From positions 62,001 to 126,000 of the forward strand of contig JAFYHT010000071.1 of the NCBI GenBank assembly GCA_017539025.1: a stretch of 64,000 nucleotides of DNA, given 5' to 3'. Below the pieces are notes generated by a model that was not told the DNA's origin, did not search any database, and saw only the letters and a program-made list of their open reading frames with translations. The stretch is from Erysipelotrichaceae bacterium (GTDB lineage Bacteria; Bacillota_I; Bacilli_A; Erysipelotrichales; Erysipelotrichaceae). Positions 42,224 through 52,100 of this stretch are shown in pieces. A program made the translations under genes and the position numbers. Every line of letters begins with the position of its first letter. The first letter of the stretch is position 1.

Positions 42224-44137
42224 ATGAAGAATTTAACCAAGCTCATCATGATCCTTCTTTTGTCAGTCACCCTTTTCTCATGTAAAGAAGAAAAAGAAGA
42301 AGTGATACAGGAAGAAGAAATACAGGAAACAAAACAGATCTATGTCACGATAACCGATTCCATCCCAACGCAAGAATGGCAGAAGAAAGTCACATTCCCT
42401 GACCGTCTGGGAAAGGCAGATGACACTCTGGCGATGAACAGTATCATCGGTTTTGAATACTTTGAAGATCAGGGAGAACTCTACATCCAAAGCAATGCCG
42501 ACTCTTTCGATCTTTTCATCAATTCCCATAAAGCAGATACTTCTTTTGGAAAAGGGATCTGTCAGATCGACTTCTCTGAGGTCTCTGTCAACGGGATCAA
42601 CTCTCTGCAGCTGTCTTCTATAGAAAACGGAACAGTCGATGTCTATATCCCATATCCGTTCGTCATTGAAGGAGATCTGAAAGAAGAAGGCTTCCATGAG
42701 GAAACATTCAAACTGATCTCTGACATCATCTCAAGCGACGTGGAATATGGCTTCCCCGGTGCCCAGCTTGCGGTCATCAGAAACAACAGGCTCATCTATT
42801 CCAATCACTGGGGATATCTGAACTCCTATGAGAAAGACGGTTCAAGGATAAGCGACCCTGTTCCTGTCAATAACGAGACTCTTTTTGATCTGGCGTCTGT
42901 CACCAAGATGTTTTCTGCCAACTACGCAATACAGAAACTGGTCAGCGAAGGAAAGATCTCTTTAGATGATAAGGTATATGAATATCTGGGAGATCGCTTC
43001 TATGAAGATACGATGGACTTCGTCTATGACTTTGGCGCCGATCCCGGTCTCTATGAGATGAAAAAGTGGAAGGCATCGATCACCATTGAAGATCTTCTCA
43101 AACATCAGGCGGGTTTCCCTCCTTCTCCGCGCTACTTCAATCTCCATGTGGACGGCCCAAGCCAAGAGTATCTGGATGATGGATACAACATCCTCTACGC
43201 AGGAAGTGAGCACTCTAAAGAAACAAAAGAAAACACGGTCGAAGCGATCTGTCAGACACCGCTTCAGTATGAACCAGGAAGCAGGTCTCTTTATTCCGAT
43301 GTCGACTACATGATCCTGGGTCTCATCGTGGAAGAAGTATCACAAACAGATCTTGATAGCTACCTCAAGGAAAACTTCTTCGACCCGATGGAACTCAAAC
43401 ACATCACCTACAATCCTTTGGAAAATGGTTTCACAAAAGAAGATTGCGCAGCCACCGAACTAAACGGCAACACAAGAGACGGCGTCATCGATTTCCCGGG
43501 AATCCGTACAGAAACGATACAGGGAGAAGCCCATGATGAAATGGCCTGGTACTCGATGAACGGGATCTCGGGACATGCGGGCTTGTTCGCCAATGCGGAA
43601 GATCTCGCAAAACTGGCGTCCGTCATGTTTACAGGCGGATATGGAAAACATCATTTCTTTGACCGCAACATCATCGATACTTTCATCTCTCCAAACGGGA
43701 TCAACAATTCCAATTCCGGACTTGGCTGGGCAAGACAAGGAGATGATCAAAGAAGCTGGTACTTTGGTTCTACGACAGCTTCCGATACGATCGGCCATCA
43801 GGGCTGGACGGGAACACTTGTCATGATCGACTTTGAAAGAAACATCGTCATGGTCTATCTGACAAATCTGAGGAATACTCCTTTACCTGATCCTGAAGCC
43901 AACGCCAACGACTTCAGCGGTTTATATTACACTGCTTCCACTTTAGGTTTTGTCCCGGAACTCTTCTCGATCGGACTTGATCAGGATGAAGATGTTCACG
44001 AACAGTTATTGTCGTTGTTGAAATCGATGTGTGAAGACAGCGAAAAACTTGTATCGATCGATGCAGATGAAAAAGATCCTGCCTACCTCAGTTATCTGAG
44101 CAAGCAGGACGTCTATCGCAAATGGATCAGTGAATAA
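42224..44137 (+). CDS. Beta-lactamase-fold serine hydrolase lipoprotein
   Basis: 637 residues. The signal peptide ends in the lipobox TLFSC (Cys20). A beta-rich N-terminal region (40-150) precedes the class C beta-lactamase/PBP4*-like domain: FPGAQLAVIRNNRL, the SxxK motif in LASVTKMFSA (Ser225, Lys228), YSDVDYMILG as the Tyr motif and GHQGWTGT in place of KTG. Family members cut peptidoglycan stem peptides, D-amino acid peptides or esters. The His-x-Gly third motif is common in the esterase and D-aminopeptidase branches. It is a single gene ending at a strong terminator. Confidence 0.88.
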   Translation: MKNLTKLIMILLLSVTLFSCKEEKEEVIQEEEIQETKQIYVTITDSIPTQEWQKKVTFPDRLGKADDTLAMNSIIGFEYFEDQGELYIQSNADSFDLFINSHKADTSFGKGICQIDFSEVSVNGINSLQLSSIENGTVDVYIPYPFVIEGDLKEEGFHEETFKLISDIISSDVEYGFPGAQLAVIRNNRLIYSNHWGYLNSYEKDGSRISDPVPVNNETLFDLASVTKMFSANYAIQKLVSEGKISLDDKVYEYLGDRFYEDTMDFVYDFGADPGLYEMKKWKASITIEDLLKHQAGFPPSPRYFNLHVDGPSQEYLDDGYNILYAGSEHSKETKENTVEAICQTPLQYEPGSRSLYSDVDYMILGLIVEEVSQTDLDSYLKENFFDPMELKHITYNPLENGFTKEDCAATELNGNTRDGVIDFPGIRTETIQGEAHDEMAWYSMNGISGHAGLFANAEDLAKLASVMFTGGYGKHHFFDRNIIDTFISPNGINNSNSGLGWARQGDDQRSWYFGSTTASDTIGHQGWTGTLVMIDFERNIVMVYLTNLRNTPLPDPEANANDFSGLYYTASTLGFVPELFSIGLDQDEDVHEQLLSLLKSMCEDSEKLVSIDADEKDPAYLSYLSKQDVYRKWISE

Positions 44138-44140
44138 ACG

Positions 44141-44167
44141 AAAAGACCTCGCGGTCTTTTTATTTTT
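44141..44167. terminator. Bidirectional terminator
   Basis: AAAAGACC pairs with GGTCTTTT around TCGC, followed by TATTTTTC on the plus strand; it also ends the convergent PHP gene. Confidence 0.87.
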
Positions 44168-45017
44168 CTTCTTCGTAAGAATCGGCGCACTTTCGCATCT
44201 CTTCATAGAACTCGTAAGGGACTTCAAGATCTCCTCTTCCTGTTCCCATCTCAATGCCCGGCTTGGCACTGCCATGAAAATCGGAACCGCCGCTCTGTTT
44301 CAGATCAAACAGTTCTGCCAGAGCTCTTGCCGCATTTCTCATCTCTTCATCGAATTCCGTATATCTGGTCTCGATCGCATCGAGGCCTTCGTTTTTGGCC
44401 AGAGGCAAGAACCTCATCATTTCATCATAGGAAAGATTCAGTAAAGGATGGGCCATGATCGCTGTTGCGCCGAATGTCTTGATGAAACGGATCGTCACCA
44501 GCGAACTCAGACGCTTGGCAGGCACATAGAATCCGTTGCCTTCTTTCAACAATGTATCGAATGCTTCCTTGACACTGGAAACATAACCTTTAGCCATCAG
44601 TACCCTTGCGACATGGGAACGGTTGAAGTCGCCCTGTGCCAGAGCCTTTGCCTCTTCTTCGGAAACATCGTATCCGGCTTCCTGCAGTTTTGTGATCATC
44701 TGGAAATTGCTGTTGTGCTTGGCGATCTTTGTCATTTCAAGGAAGTCTGCGATCTCAGGCCAGTATTCTCTCTTGAAGAAAAGACCGACGATGTGGATCT
44801 CTTTCTTTTCCCATTCCGTTGTGAATTCACAACCCGGTACCGTGATCACATCACTGTGCTTTCCGGCTTCCATGAATTCCCACAAACCGTCAGCCGTGTT
44901 GTGATCTGTCAGAGCCACAGCAGAAAGACCTTGCTTCTCGGCAAGTTTTACAAGCTGTGTTGGGGTCATAGTCCCATCCGAGAAATTGGAATGGGTGTGC
45001 AGATCACATCTCTTCAT
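44160..45017 (-). CDS. PHP-domain phosphoesterase (TrpH/RNase AM-like)
   Basis: 285 residues. The PHP metal motifs are all visible: DLHTHSNFSDG, LTDHNT, a CEFTTEWEKKEIHIVG strand, HVARVL, and AHPLLNL followed by GSDFHG near the end. This is the TrpH/YciV layout, whose members are 5'-to-3' exoribonucleases on RNA fragments or nucleotide phosphatases. The start is set by the first Met, before which AGTAGAGA could serve as a weak ribosome site. It is transcribed alone. Confidence 0.9.
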   Translation of the reverse strand: MKRCDLHTHSNFSDGTMTPTQLVKLAEKQGLSAVALTDHNTADGLWEFMEAGKHSDVITVPGCEFTTEWEKKEIHIVGLFFKREYWPEIADFLEMTKIAKHNSNFQMITKLQEAGYDVSEEEAKALAQGDFNRSHVARVLMAKGYVSSVKEAFDTLLKEGNGFYVPAKRLSSLVTIRFIKTFGATAIMAHPLLNLSYDEMMRFLPLAKNEGLDAIETRYTEFDEEMRNAARALAELFDLKQSGGSDFHGSAKPGIEMGTGRGDLEVPYEFYEEMRKCADSYEEEK

Positions 45018-45066
45018 ATCTGTCTCTACTTTGTTATTATTTCACATTTTCATTCTGATTGAACAA

Positions 45067-46155
45067 TCAGAGGATCTCATAGGACTGCAAAGCCTCTTCA
45101 GCGATCGGCAGTTTTTCTCTGTTTTCACTGTCCGCGTTTTTCAGATAGCGATCAAAGAAAGAAAGGTGTGCATCGTTTATTGCTTTCATTGCCACTTTCG
45201 CATCCAGCTTACCGACAAGCATCTTCTTATCGGTCAGAAGTTTCAGATCGGTGAAGCCCATGTGTGTCATATCTCTGAAAGTCAGGAAATGTACAGGTTT
45301 GTCATGACAGACAAGTGCTCTTGCGACATAGTGCGGGTTACTTTTGTTTATCATCTGCATGAAAGGTTTGTGGTTGATCTTGTCTTTGTGATCTCCAAAC
45401 AGAGCTCCATCCATGTTGACTCCGCAGCTGATCTCATCATCATTCAGGCAATGGCCATATGCAGCGGCACCGCCGAAAGAATGACCGGTAGCACCTACGC
45501 CGTGAGAGAAATCGATCTTGCGATACAGGAAAGATCCTTCTTCTTCATTCATCTCATGAATGAATCTCAGGATGTGGCGATCATCCTCAAGCCACTGATG
45601 AGCTCTTTCCACCATGTATTTCTCATATTTCTTCTGATGAGAGTCAAATCTTTTTACGGCTTCCTCATAAGTCATCTTCTTTTTTCCCATCAGGATCAGA
45701 TCCAGATAAGCCGGTATGAGGGGTTTTGTCATCTTCTTGTATGTCTTCTGATCAAAGGGGACGATCTCTCCATCAGAAAAACGTGTTTCCAGTTCTTCAT
45801 AGGTATGGGAGATCGATGCGACGATATATCCGTTTTCTGCCAGGTGTCGACACAGATCGCTGTTTGCTTCCGCAACCCATCCATATCCATGAGAATAAAG
45901 GATCAAAGGAAAAATGCCGTCTTCCATCTCGAGATCCTCATAGATGCTTTCTCTTTGACGATAGGCATTCAGATCTGCCTTCACCTTAACTTCTTTTAAA
46001 ACTTTTTCGTCATTAAGATCGCAGAGCTTTTTTGTCGGGTCTTCTTTTCCCGGATAATAGAAACGCACTTTCAGACGACGAAAAGAATCTTTCCCGTCTT
46101 TAAAGAATTCTTTCCTGCTTTTATCTTCTGTTTCAAAACATCTTGTTCCAACCAT
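45067..46155 (-). CDS. Platelet-activating-factor-acetylhydrolase-like alpha/beta hydrolase
   Basis: 362 residues without signal peptide. The oxyanion strand is FPLILYSHGYG, the nucleophile Ser226 lies in GATGHSFGGAAA, the acid in VNMDGALFGD and the catalytic His in FRDMTHMGF. These three motifs and their spacing fit the PAF-AH/dienelactone hydrolase group, which removes short acyl chains from phospholipids or other esters. It starts four bases after the GH25 gene stop and is probably co-transcribed with it. Confidence 0.85.
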   Translation of the reverse strand: MVGTRCFETEDKSRKEFFKDGKDSFRRLKVRFYYPGKEDPTKKLCDLNDEKVLKEVKVKADLNAYRQRESIYEDLEMEDGIFPLILYSHGYGWVAEANSDLCRHLAENGYIVASISHTYEELETRFSDGEIVPFDQKTYKKMTKPLIPAYLDLILMGKKKMTYEEAVKRFDSHQKKYEKYMVERAHQWLEDDRHILRFIHEMNEEEGSFLYRKIDFSHGVGATGHSFGGAAAYGHCLNDDEISCGVNMDGALFGDHKDKINHKPFMQMINKSNPHYVARALVCHDKPVHFLTFRDMTHMGFTDLKLLTDKKMLVGKLDAKVAMKAINDAHLSFFDRYLKNADSENREKLPIAEEALQSYEIL

Positions 46156-46159
46156 GTTT

Positions 46160-47566
46160 TTACTCTGTGATCATGACATCGAAATCGACCCGCTCATCAA
46201 CTCCGTCGACTACACCCCAGGCACAGATCTGCCAGAGCTGGTATGGCCATCTGTAGCTGGAATGACGGGTGTAGTGTGCCAGCCAGACCGGATGATTTTC
46301 CGCATTCCTCCAGACGTTCTCCAGATAGTACTTGCTGCCATACAACATCGGACGATATCCGTGCTTCAGCACTTCTTCTTCAAACGTTTCATACAGCTGT
46401 TCCAGACCCTGGAAGCTGATCTCGTATTCCTGGAACTCCGAGAAGTTCTCCCAGTCAAACACGATCGGCAACTGAAGAGGGATGTCATCCAGTTCTTCAA
46501 AGATCTGTTTCACTACCCAACGAACTTCATCACTGTTTTTATCGTGGCTGTAATAATAGATGCCTGCAGGCATCCCTGCTTTTACAGCACCTTCCAGATT
46601 GTCTCTGAACGACTTATCCAGATTCAGTTTCCCATCATAAGAGAAACCGATCCTCATCATGATGAACTCACAGCCCGCATCCTTGAGCTTTTTGAAATCG
46701 ATATCTCCCTGCCATTCGGAAACATCGATGCCCGCTATCCTTCCTTCTTCGATATAATCTTCGAGGAAATCGGAGAACAGATAATCCTCTTCTTCCTCTT
46801 CATCGTCATCATAAGTGATCTTGTTTACAACGCTCACTGTCAGCTTCCAGGAAGTCTCGTTTCCTGAAGCGTCCGTCAGGGTTGCTTGCAAAGTATAGTC
46901 ACCGAGTTTATTGGTATCCACTTTTCCATCCACTTTCAGTATTGGCTTTGGATCGGCGTTATCGCCATAGCTGATGATCTTCTCAATATCAAAATCATCA
47001 CCCTTTTTGATCTTACATCCATCGCCTGTGACAAAGACGATCGGAGCTTCCAGATCCTTTACGATGACTTCATAGGAATCAGAAGAACGATTGCCGAATT
47101 CGTCGACTGCTTCGATCTTTACCGTATATGTTCCCGATAAGGACGTATTGAGATCTGTTTCCAGCATCATCACGCCTTCATCAACGCTGACATTTTCCAG
47201 TTTATCTTCTATCGTATATGTTTCGTTCGGATCGATTTCCACTTTTCTTGATGCGATCTGAATCTTTGGAGGAGTCGTATCGACGACTTCATAATGAAGG
47301 ACTTGATTTCTGCTTAAGAATCCTTTTCTGATCGTATAGACATATTCGTGTTCACCGACTGTCCTTGTATCAAGATAAGGGCCTTCCGTTTCGTATTCGC
47401 CATTATGGCTCATAACGAATTCTTCCACCATGTATTCACGGCCTCTTTCCAGAACCGGTTTTTCTTCAGGAAAACGGACATTTGGCCACATCAGAAAACC
47501 CGTCAGAAGAAGTACTCCCAACAGCAGTACAGAGATGATCACGCTTTTCTTTTTATTGAATCCCAT
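46160..47566 (-). CDS. GH25 muramidase with extracellular Ig-like domains
   Basis: 468 residues. An N-terminal signal anchor (about 8-26) precedes two beta-sandwich domains of the bacterial Ig/cadherin type (about 90-240; DEFGNRSSDSYEV and DASGNETSWKLTV are the typical ends). An acidic linker (DDDEEEEED) leads to a GH25 lysozyme domain with GIDVSEWQGDIDF (Asp281) and VFDWENFSE, the usual catalytic acids. It would cut peptidoglycan from the outer face, for growth or wall turnover. The start at 47566 has TATCAT six bases upstream and no ribosome site; an in-frame TTG five codons earlier is unlikely. Confidence 0.9.
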   Translation of the reverse strand: MGFNKKKSVIISVLLLGVLLLTGFLMWPNVRFPEEKPVLERGREYMVEEFVMSHNGEYETEGPYLDTRTVGEHEYVYTIRKGFLSRNQVLHYEVVDTTPPKIQIASRKVEIDPNETYTIEDKLENVSVDEGVMMLETDLNTSLSGTYTVKIEAVDEFGNRSSDSYEVIVKDLEAPIVFVTGDGCKIKKGDDFDIEKIISYGDNADPKPILKVDGKVDTNKLGDYTLQATLTDASGNETSWKLTVSVVNKITYDDDEEEEEDYLFSDFLEDYIEEGRIAGIDVSEWQGDIDFKKLKDAGCEFIMMRIGFSYDGKLNLDKSFRDNLEGAVKAGMPAGIYYYSHDKNSDEVRWVVKQIFEELDDIPLQLPIVFDWENFSEFQEYEISFQGLEQLYETFEEEVLKHGYRPMLYGSKYYLENVWRNAENHPVWLAHYTRHSSYRWPYQLWQICAWGVVDGVDERVDFDVMITE

Positions 47567-47572
47567 ATATAC

Positions 47573-47578
47573 ATGATA
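47573..47578 (-). promoter_or_regulatory. -10 box of probable leaderless promoter for the GH25 operon
   Basis: TATCAT on the minus strand, followed by GTATAT and the ATG at 47566. Confidence 0.45.
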
Positions 47579-47602
47579 CAACGTATTTCATCTTCCATAG
47601 AA

Positions 47603-47626
47603 AAGACAACCTTTTCAGGTCGTCTT
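47603..47626 (-). terminator. Terminator of the GH4 gene
   Basis: AAGACAACCT pairs with AGGTCGTCTT (one G-T pair) around TTTC; the minus strand continues with TTTTC. Confidence 0.75.
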
Positions 47627-47651
47627 CTTACGTTATAAATTTTGAATCGAT

Positions 47652-48989
47652 CTATTTCAGCTCAGGCCAGTAATCTTTGTTTGCCTCGATGTAATCATCA
47701 AGTAAAGCCTTGGCAGTAGGCATATCATTGACGCATCTGTTTAATGTCAGAGCCTGCCATGCCTTGTGATAGCTTCCTTCAAGACAGGCATCGACAGTCA
47801 GCTTCTCATAGGCATACTGGTTTTCCAATAAACCCTTATAGAATGTACCGATCTCGCCAAACGTCAAAGGCTCAACACCCTGGCCATTGGCGATGCAGAC
47901 GACCTCGACCATCGCACCTTCAGGCAGGTTTGGGATCGTGCCGTGATTCTCACACATCGCAATGAACTTCTCGCTCGTATTGAAGGCGATCGCATAAGCC
48001 AGATCGACGATATAACCCGCATGGCCATCCGTGATCTGTTCCTTACCGATCTCTGTTCCCTCAAGACTTCCTTTTTCAATGACCTCATCCAGCATCTCAA
48101 AAGTCTTTTTCTCCATGCCGTCCATGACTTCATTGGCTCTGGTATAGTTTGGATCTTCGATAGAGAAACATCTCTTCGGATAGAGATAGTATTGCAGGTA
48201 ATTGTTTGGCAGATACTCATCGGAATCCTTGACCATCGTCCTTAAGAAGTTGAATGTCTCAACCCAGCTCTTATCGATATCAAATCCCTTGCCGTCGAAT
48301 TCCGGCATGTTGGAAACGACTTTCCTGATATAAGGCAGAAGATCCTCTCCGGTCTTCTTGTCATAGATGTGAGTGAACCAGCCGAAGTGATTGAGTCCGA
48401 AGTATCTCGGTTCCAGCTGCTTTGATTCCTTCTGACAGACATAGGCATAGATCCCTAACAATCCGATCGGCATATCGCAGATATTGATGATGCGATGATC
48501 TCCTTTAAAGACTCTCTTTGTCGCTTCCGCAACGATGGCAGCCGGATTGGAATAATTCAAAATCCAGGCTTCAGGAGAATACTTCCTGACATCTTCTATG
48601 ATCTTACAAACCGCAGGGATGGAACGCATGCCATAGGCAAAGCCACCAGGGCCGCAGGTCTCCTGCCCGATACATCCGTGCTTCATCGCGATCTTTTCAT
48701 CCATCTCACGCATCTTTAATCTTCCTGCCCTGATCTGCATGAAAACAAAATCGATATCAGTAAAAGCTTCTTTGGCATCGGTCGTATAGACCACTTCACA
48801 CTCCGGATAGTATTCCTTCATCAGGATCTGCCCGTATTTGCCAACCTTCTCCTGCCTTTCCGCTTCGTTGTCATAAAGAACGACTTTAGATATCGGGAAT
48901 CTCTCTTTCCTGTTTACCAACATCCTCAGAATACCCGGAGTATACCTTGAACCACCTCCGGCAATAGCGATCCTGAATTTTCTTTCCAT
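47652..48989 (-). CDS. glvA: GH4 6-phospho-alpha-glucosidase (maltose-6'-phosphate glucosidase, GlvA/MalH-like)
   Basis: 445 residues. The NAD site is IAGGGSRYTPGI; GQETCGPGGFAYGMRSIP and YTRANEVMDG are hallmarks of the GlvA/MalH branch rather than the beta-glucosidase branch. The Mn ligands are Cys171 in NICDMPIG and His201 in GLNHFGW, with Asp172 as general acid; they fall within two residues of the known GlvA positions. The enzyme uses NAD and Mn in a redox-elimination reaction to split 6-phospho-alpha-glucosides imported by a PTS. No PTS gene is adjacent; the nearest is at 31942-33396. A GTTAAC-type operator overlaps its promoter. Confidence 0.9.
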   Translation of the reverse strand: MERKFRIAIAGGGSRYTPGILRMLVNRKERFPISKVVLYDNEAERQEKVGKYGQILMKEYYPECEVVYTTDAKEAFTDIDFVFMQIRAGRLKMREMDEKIAMKHGCIGQETCGPGGFAYGMRSIPAVCKIIEDVRKYSPEAWILNYSNPAAIVAEATKRVFKGDHRIINICDMPIGLLGIYAYVCQKESKQLEPRYFGLNHFGWFTHIYDKKTGEDLLPYIRKVVSNMPEFDGKGFDIDKSWVETFNFLRTMVKDSDEYLPNNYLQYYLYPKRCFSIEDPNYTRANEVMDGMEKKTFEMLDEVIEKGSLEGTEIGKEQITDGHAGYIVDLAYAIAFNTSEKFIAMCENHGTIPNLPEGAMVEVVCIANGQGVEPLTFGEIGTFYKGLLENQYAYEKLTVDACLEGSYHKAWQALTLNRCVNDMPTAKALLDDYIEANKDYWPELK

Positions 48990-49019
48990 AAGATTATCCT
49001 TTCATATCTCTTTAAGAAA

Positions 49020-49047
49020 ATTATATATGAGATCCTTTCAGTTAACC
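49020..49047 (-). promoter_or_regulatory. Promoter of the GH4 gene
   Basis: On the minus strand a weak -35 GGTTAA (49042-49047) and TATAAT (49020-49025) with 16 bases between; AAAGGA precedes the ATG. Confidence 0.5.
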
Positions 49048-49075
49048 TATAGGAACATGTTAAAAACAGGTTAAC
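49041..49075. promoter_or_regulatory. Palindromic operator of the GH4 gene
   Basis: GTTAACCT (49041-49048) and AGGTTAAC (49068-49075) are perfect inverted arms, with a further palindrome AACATGTT at the centre (49054-49061). It overlaps the -35, so repression by a sugar-responsive dimer is likely. It differs from the GAATAnnnTATTC sites of the PTS. Confidence 0.6.
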
Positions 49076-49097
49076 TTCGTTTTATTGATCATCATAT

Positions 49098-49120
49098 TAA
49101 AAGCCTCGACCAGAGGCTTT
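49098..49120 (-). terminator. Terminator of the propeller-PP2C gene
   Basis: AAAGCCTC pairs with GAGGCTTT around GACCA; the minus strand continues with TTTTAAT. Confidence 0.75.
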
Positions 49121-49129
49121 CAATCATAT

Positions 49130-52100
49130 TTATTCTTTTCCCTTGTATTCCAGACACATCATCGTCAGATCATCGAACTGTTCCGCTTCCTTGACGAAAC
49201 CATCGACTGCCTTTCTGACGTTGATCGTCAGCTGTTCAGGCCCGGCATCCGGATCTTCGTTCAGTGCCTTCAGAAGATTCTCCATGCCAAAGAGCCTTTC
49301 CTTGCTGTCGGTAGCTTCAGGGATGCCATCGGTATACAAGAAGATCTTTGAACCGGGTTCCAGATCCATTTCGTACTCGTGGTAGACGAAGTTGTCCAGT
49401 CCGCCGATGACGAAGTCGTGTTTGTCTTTGAAGATCTCAAATCCGCCTTGTGGCTTCCTGATGATCGGATATTCATGTCCGGCATTGGCAGCCTTCAGCT
49501 TTCCTGTTGAAACTTCAAGGATACCCAACCATACCGTGACAAACATCTTTGCCCTGTTGTTGGCACAGATCGCTTCGTTGGCCTTAGTCAGGATCTTGGC
49601 TGGCGAATCATAGATCATCGCCGAGTTGTTCAAGATCGCCTTTGAGACCATCATGAACAGAGCGCCCGGGATACCCTTGCCGGAAACATCCGCCATGATC
49701 AGACAGAGGTGATCGTCATCGATGAAGAAGAAATCATAGAAGTCTCCGCCAACCTCTCTTGCCGGATCCATGCTGGCAAAGAGTTCAAATTCTGTCCTGT
49801 CAGGGAACGGCGGGAAGACATGAGGCAGAGTACTTTGCTGGATATCGTTACCCATCTTCATCTCATTGGCGATCTGCTGTTTTTCACTTTCTTCCTTGTG
49901 CTTTCTTTCCAGTTTCTTTTCTCTTCCGTCAATGTACAGACCGATCAGAGCGTATAAGACAAGAAGGGCAGACAGGAACGAGTAGAGATAGAACCACACC
50001 GATTCATACAAGGCCAGTTCCTTTTCGATGCGGATGACGGTACCGACAGATTCTCCTGTTAAAGACTGCTGCAGTTCCACGATAAAGTGATAGGTTCCGC
50101 CGCGCAGATTCGTATAGTAGACCGGGAAGACTTCTGCTGCCGTTCCGGTCGTGTTTTCTTCATCAAAACCATCCAGTCTGTATGAGATCAGCGGTTCAGT
50201 CAGTGAATAGGTATAGACATAGCCATAGATCGTCAGTTTCCTTGTGTTGTATGTAACGAAGAACACACCATCCTTATCCGGATAGATCTTCTTTCCGTCT
50301 GCTTCAAGATACGGGATCGCAAACTTCAGATCCTTCATCTCCTCGAACGGATCTTCGATGTTGACCTTGGCAACGCCTGTCGTACCCGCAATATAAAGAT
50401 CTCCATCATCCGTCAGCTCACTGTAGGAGTTGGCGGTCGCAATACAAGGAAGACCATCGGACATCGAATAATGAACGGTATTGATCTCTTCACCGCTTAA
50501 GATATCTTCCGCCTTGGCGATATAGATGCCGTTGCTGGAAAGGACCCAGAGTTCTCCCTTGGAATTGAAATAGATATCGAAGTTGTTGGAATATGGGAAC
50601 AAGTCTGCCTTATGCAGTTCATAATCTCTGCTCAGATAAGAAAGAGAATTGCCGGTGACGATCCAGTAGACATCATTCCTCTCATCAAACTTGATACGCA
50701 TCACGGCATCTGAACTGAGTCCGTTGTTGTGGTCGAAATGTTTCATCCCGTTTTTTGAAAGGATGAAGATGCCGGCGCCATCCGATCCAACGATGATGTC
50801 ATCGCCTTCTCCTTCCACAACGCAAAGGACATCGGTATTGGTGATCCCGTCTTTTTCGGTATATGTTGCGACGACTCTGTCGTCTTTGATGATACTGACA
50901 CCGCCGTTCCCGGCAACCAGTATCCTTCCATCGATACACTCATCGACCATTCGGATCGCATCTGAAGCCAGGCCTTCTTCTTTCCTGAATGATCTCAGAT
51001 CTCCGTGGTCGTAGCACAGAAGCCCATATTTTCTCCATGTGGAGATCCATAAACGATCCTTGGAATCGCGGATGATCGAACGGATACGGCAATTGTCCAG
51101 CAGTTCCAGAAGATCATCGGTTTTTCTTTCTTCACCATAGATCTGAATACTTTCATTCAGCTTAACCTTTTCAAGAGGACCGTTCTCATCGATCACGATC
51201 AGCCCGGTATCGGTAGCAATGAACAGATCGCCATCATACATACATGTGGAATTGACGACTCTGTCAGATAATTCATAACGTTCAAAAAGATCGGAGAACC
51301 TGTTCTTGACGATCTTCATGACACCTTCACGCGTTGATGTGAACCAGAGATTTCCCTCGTAGTCGCTCATGACGTGACCGATGGAGTTCTTCATCGGGAT
51401 GTTTTTCAGTACGTGGAATCCCTCTTCATCCAATACACCGATGCCGTTTCTTGTGGTGAACCAGATCTTTCCGCCCAGGTATTCCATGGACTGCACCTGG
51501 TCAAGTGGAGAGATATCGATCGGCGTGCTGTTTTCAAAACCGCCCTTTAGAGTATCGTGATATACTCTTCCATCCTGCGTTTCCACATAGATCTTTGAAG
51601 GATCGTGTGGATCCGGAAGGATGCAATTGATGCCGCCGAAGGAACTTTGGGAAAGACGATGATATTCATCGACCTTTCCATTTTTCAGAACCACGATATC
51701 ACCGGAATTGGTGACTCCATAGATCCTTCCGTCAACGCCCATCCTGAGTTCATGGATAAACGCATCGACCACTCTGAGATCTTCCACATAAGACATCTTG
51801 AAGTTCTGATCGATACTCAGAAGGCCTTCGGTCGTAGCCACATAGATCTTGCCGTCTTCTCCTTCCAGCATGGAACGTACTGAAACAGACTTCATGCCGT
51901 CATGCAGACCCCAATGGTATGTAGCATCGTTGTGGATCAGGACGACACCGCTGTCGTTGGTACCGACCCACAACCTGTTCAAACTGTCGACATAGAGACA
52001 CTTTACGCTTGTGATTCCCGCCGTGGAGTCCTGTCTCTCAAAACGGCTTCCATCATATCTTATGAGACCCGCATAGCTGCCGATCCAGATGAAACCCTCC

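Noticed and set aside
44986-45999. 337-codon plus-strand open frame opposite the PAF-acetylhydrolase-like gene
   Set aside because: The minus-strand gene has a full catalytic triad. The plus frame is hydrophobic noise from the complementary codons.
46154-46867. 237-codon plus-strand open frame opposite the GH25 gene
   Set aside because: It is antisense to the lysozyme domain with its catalytic Asp and Glu; no domain or ribosome site supports it.
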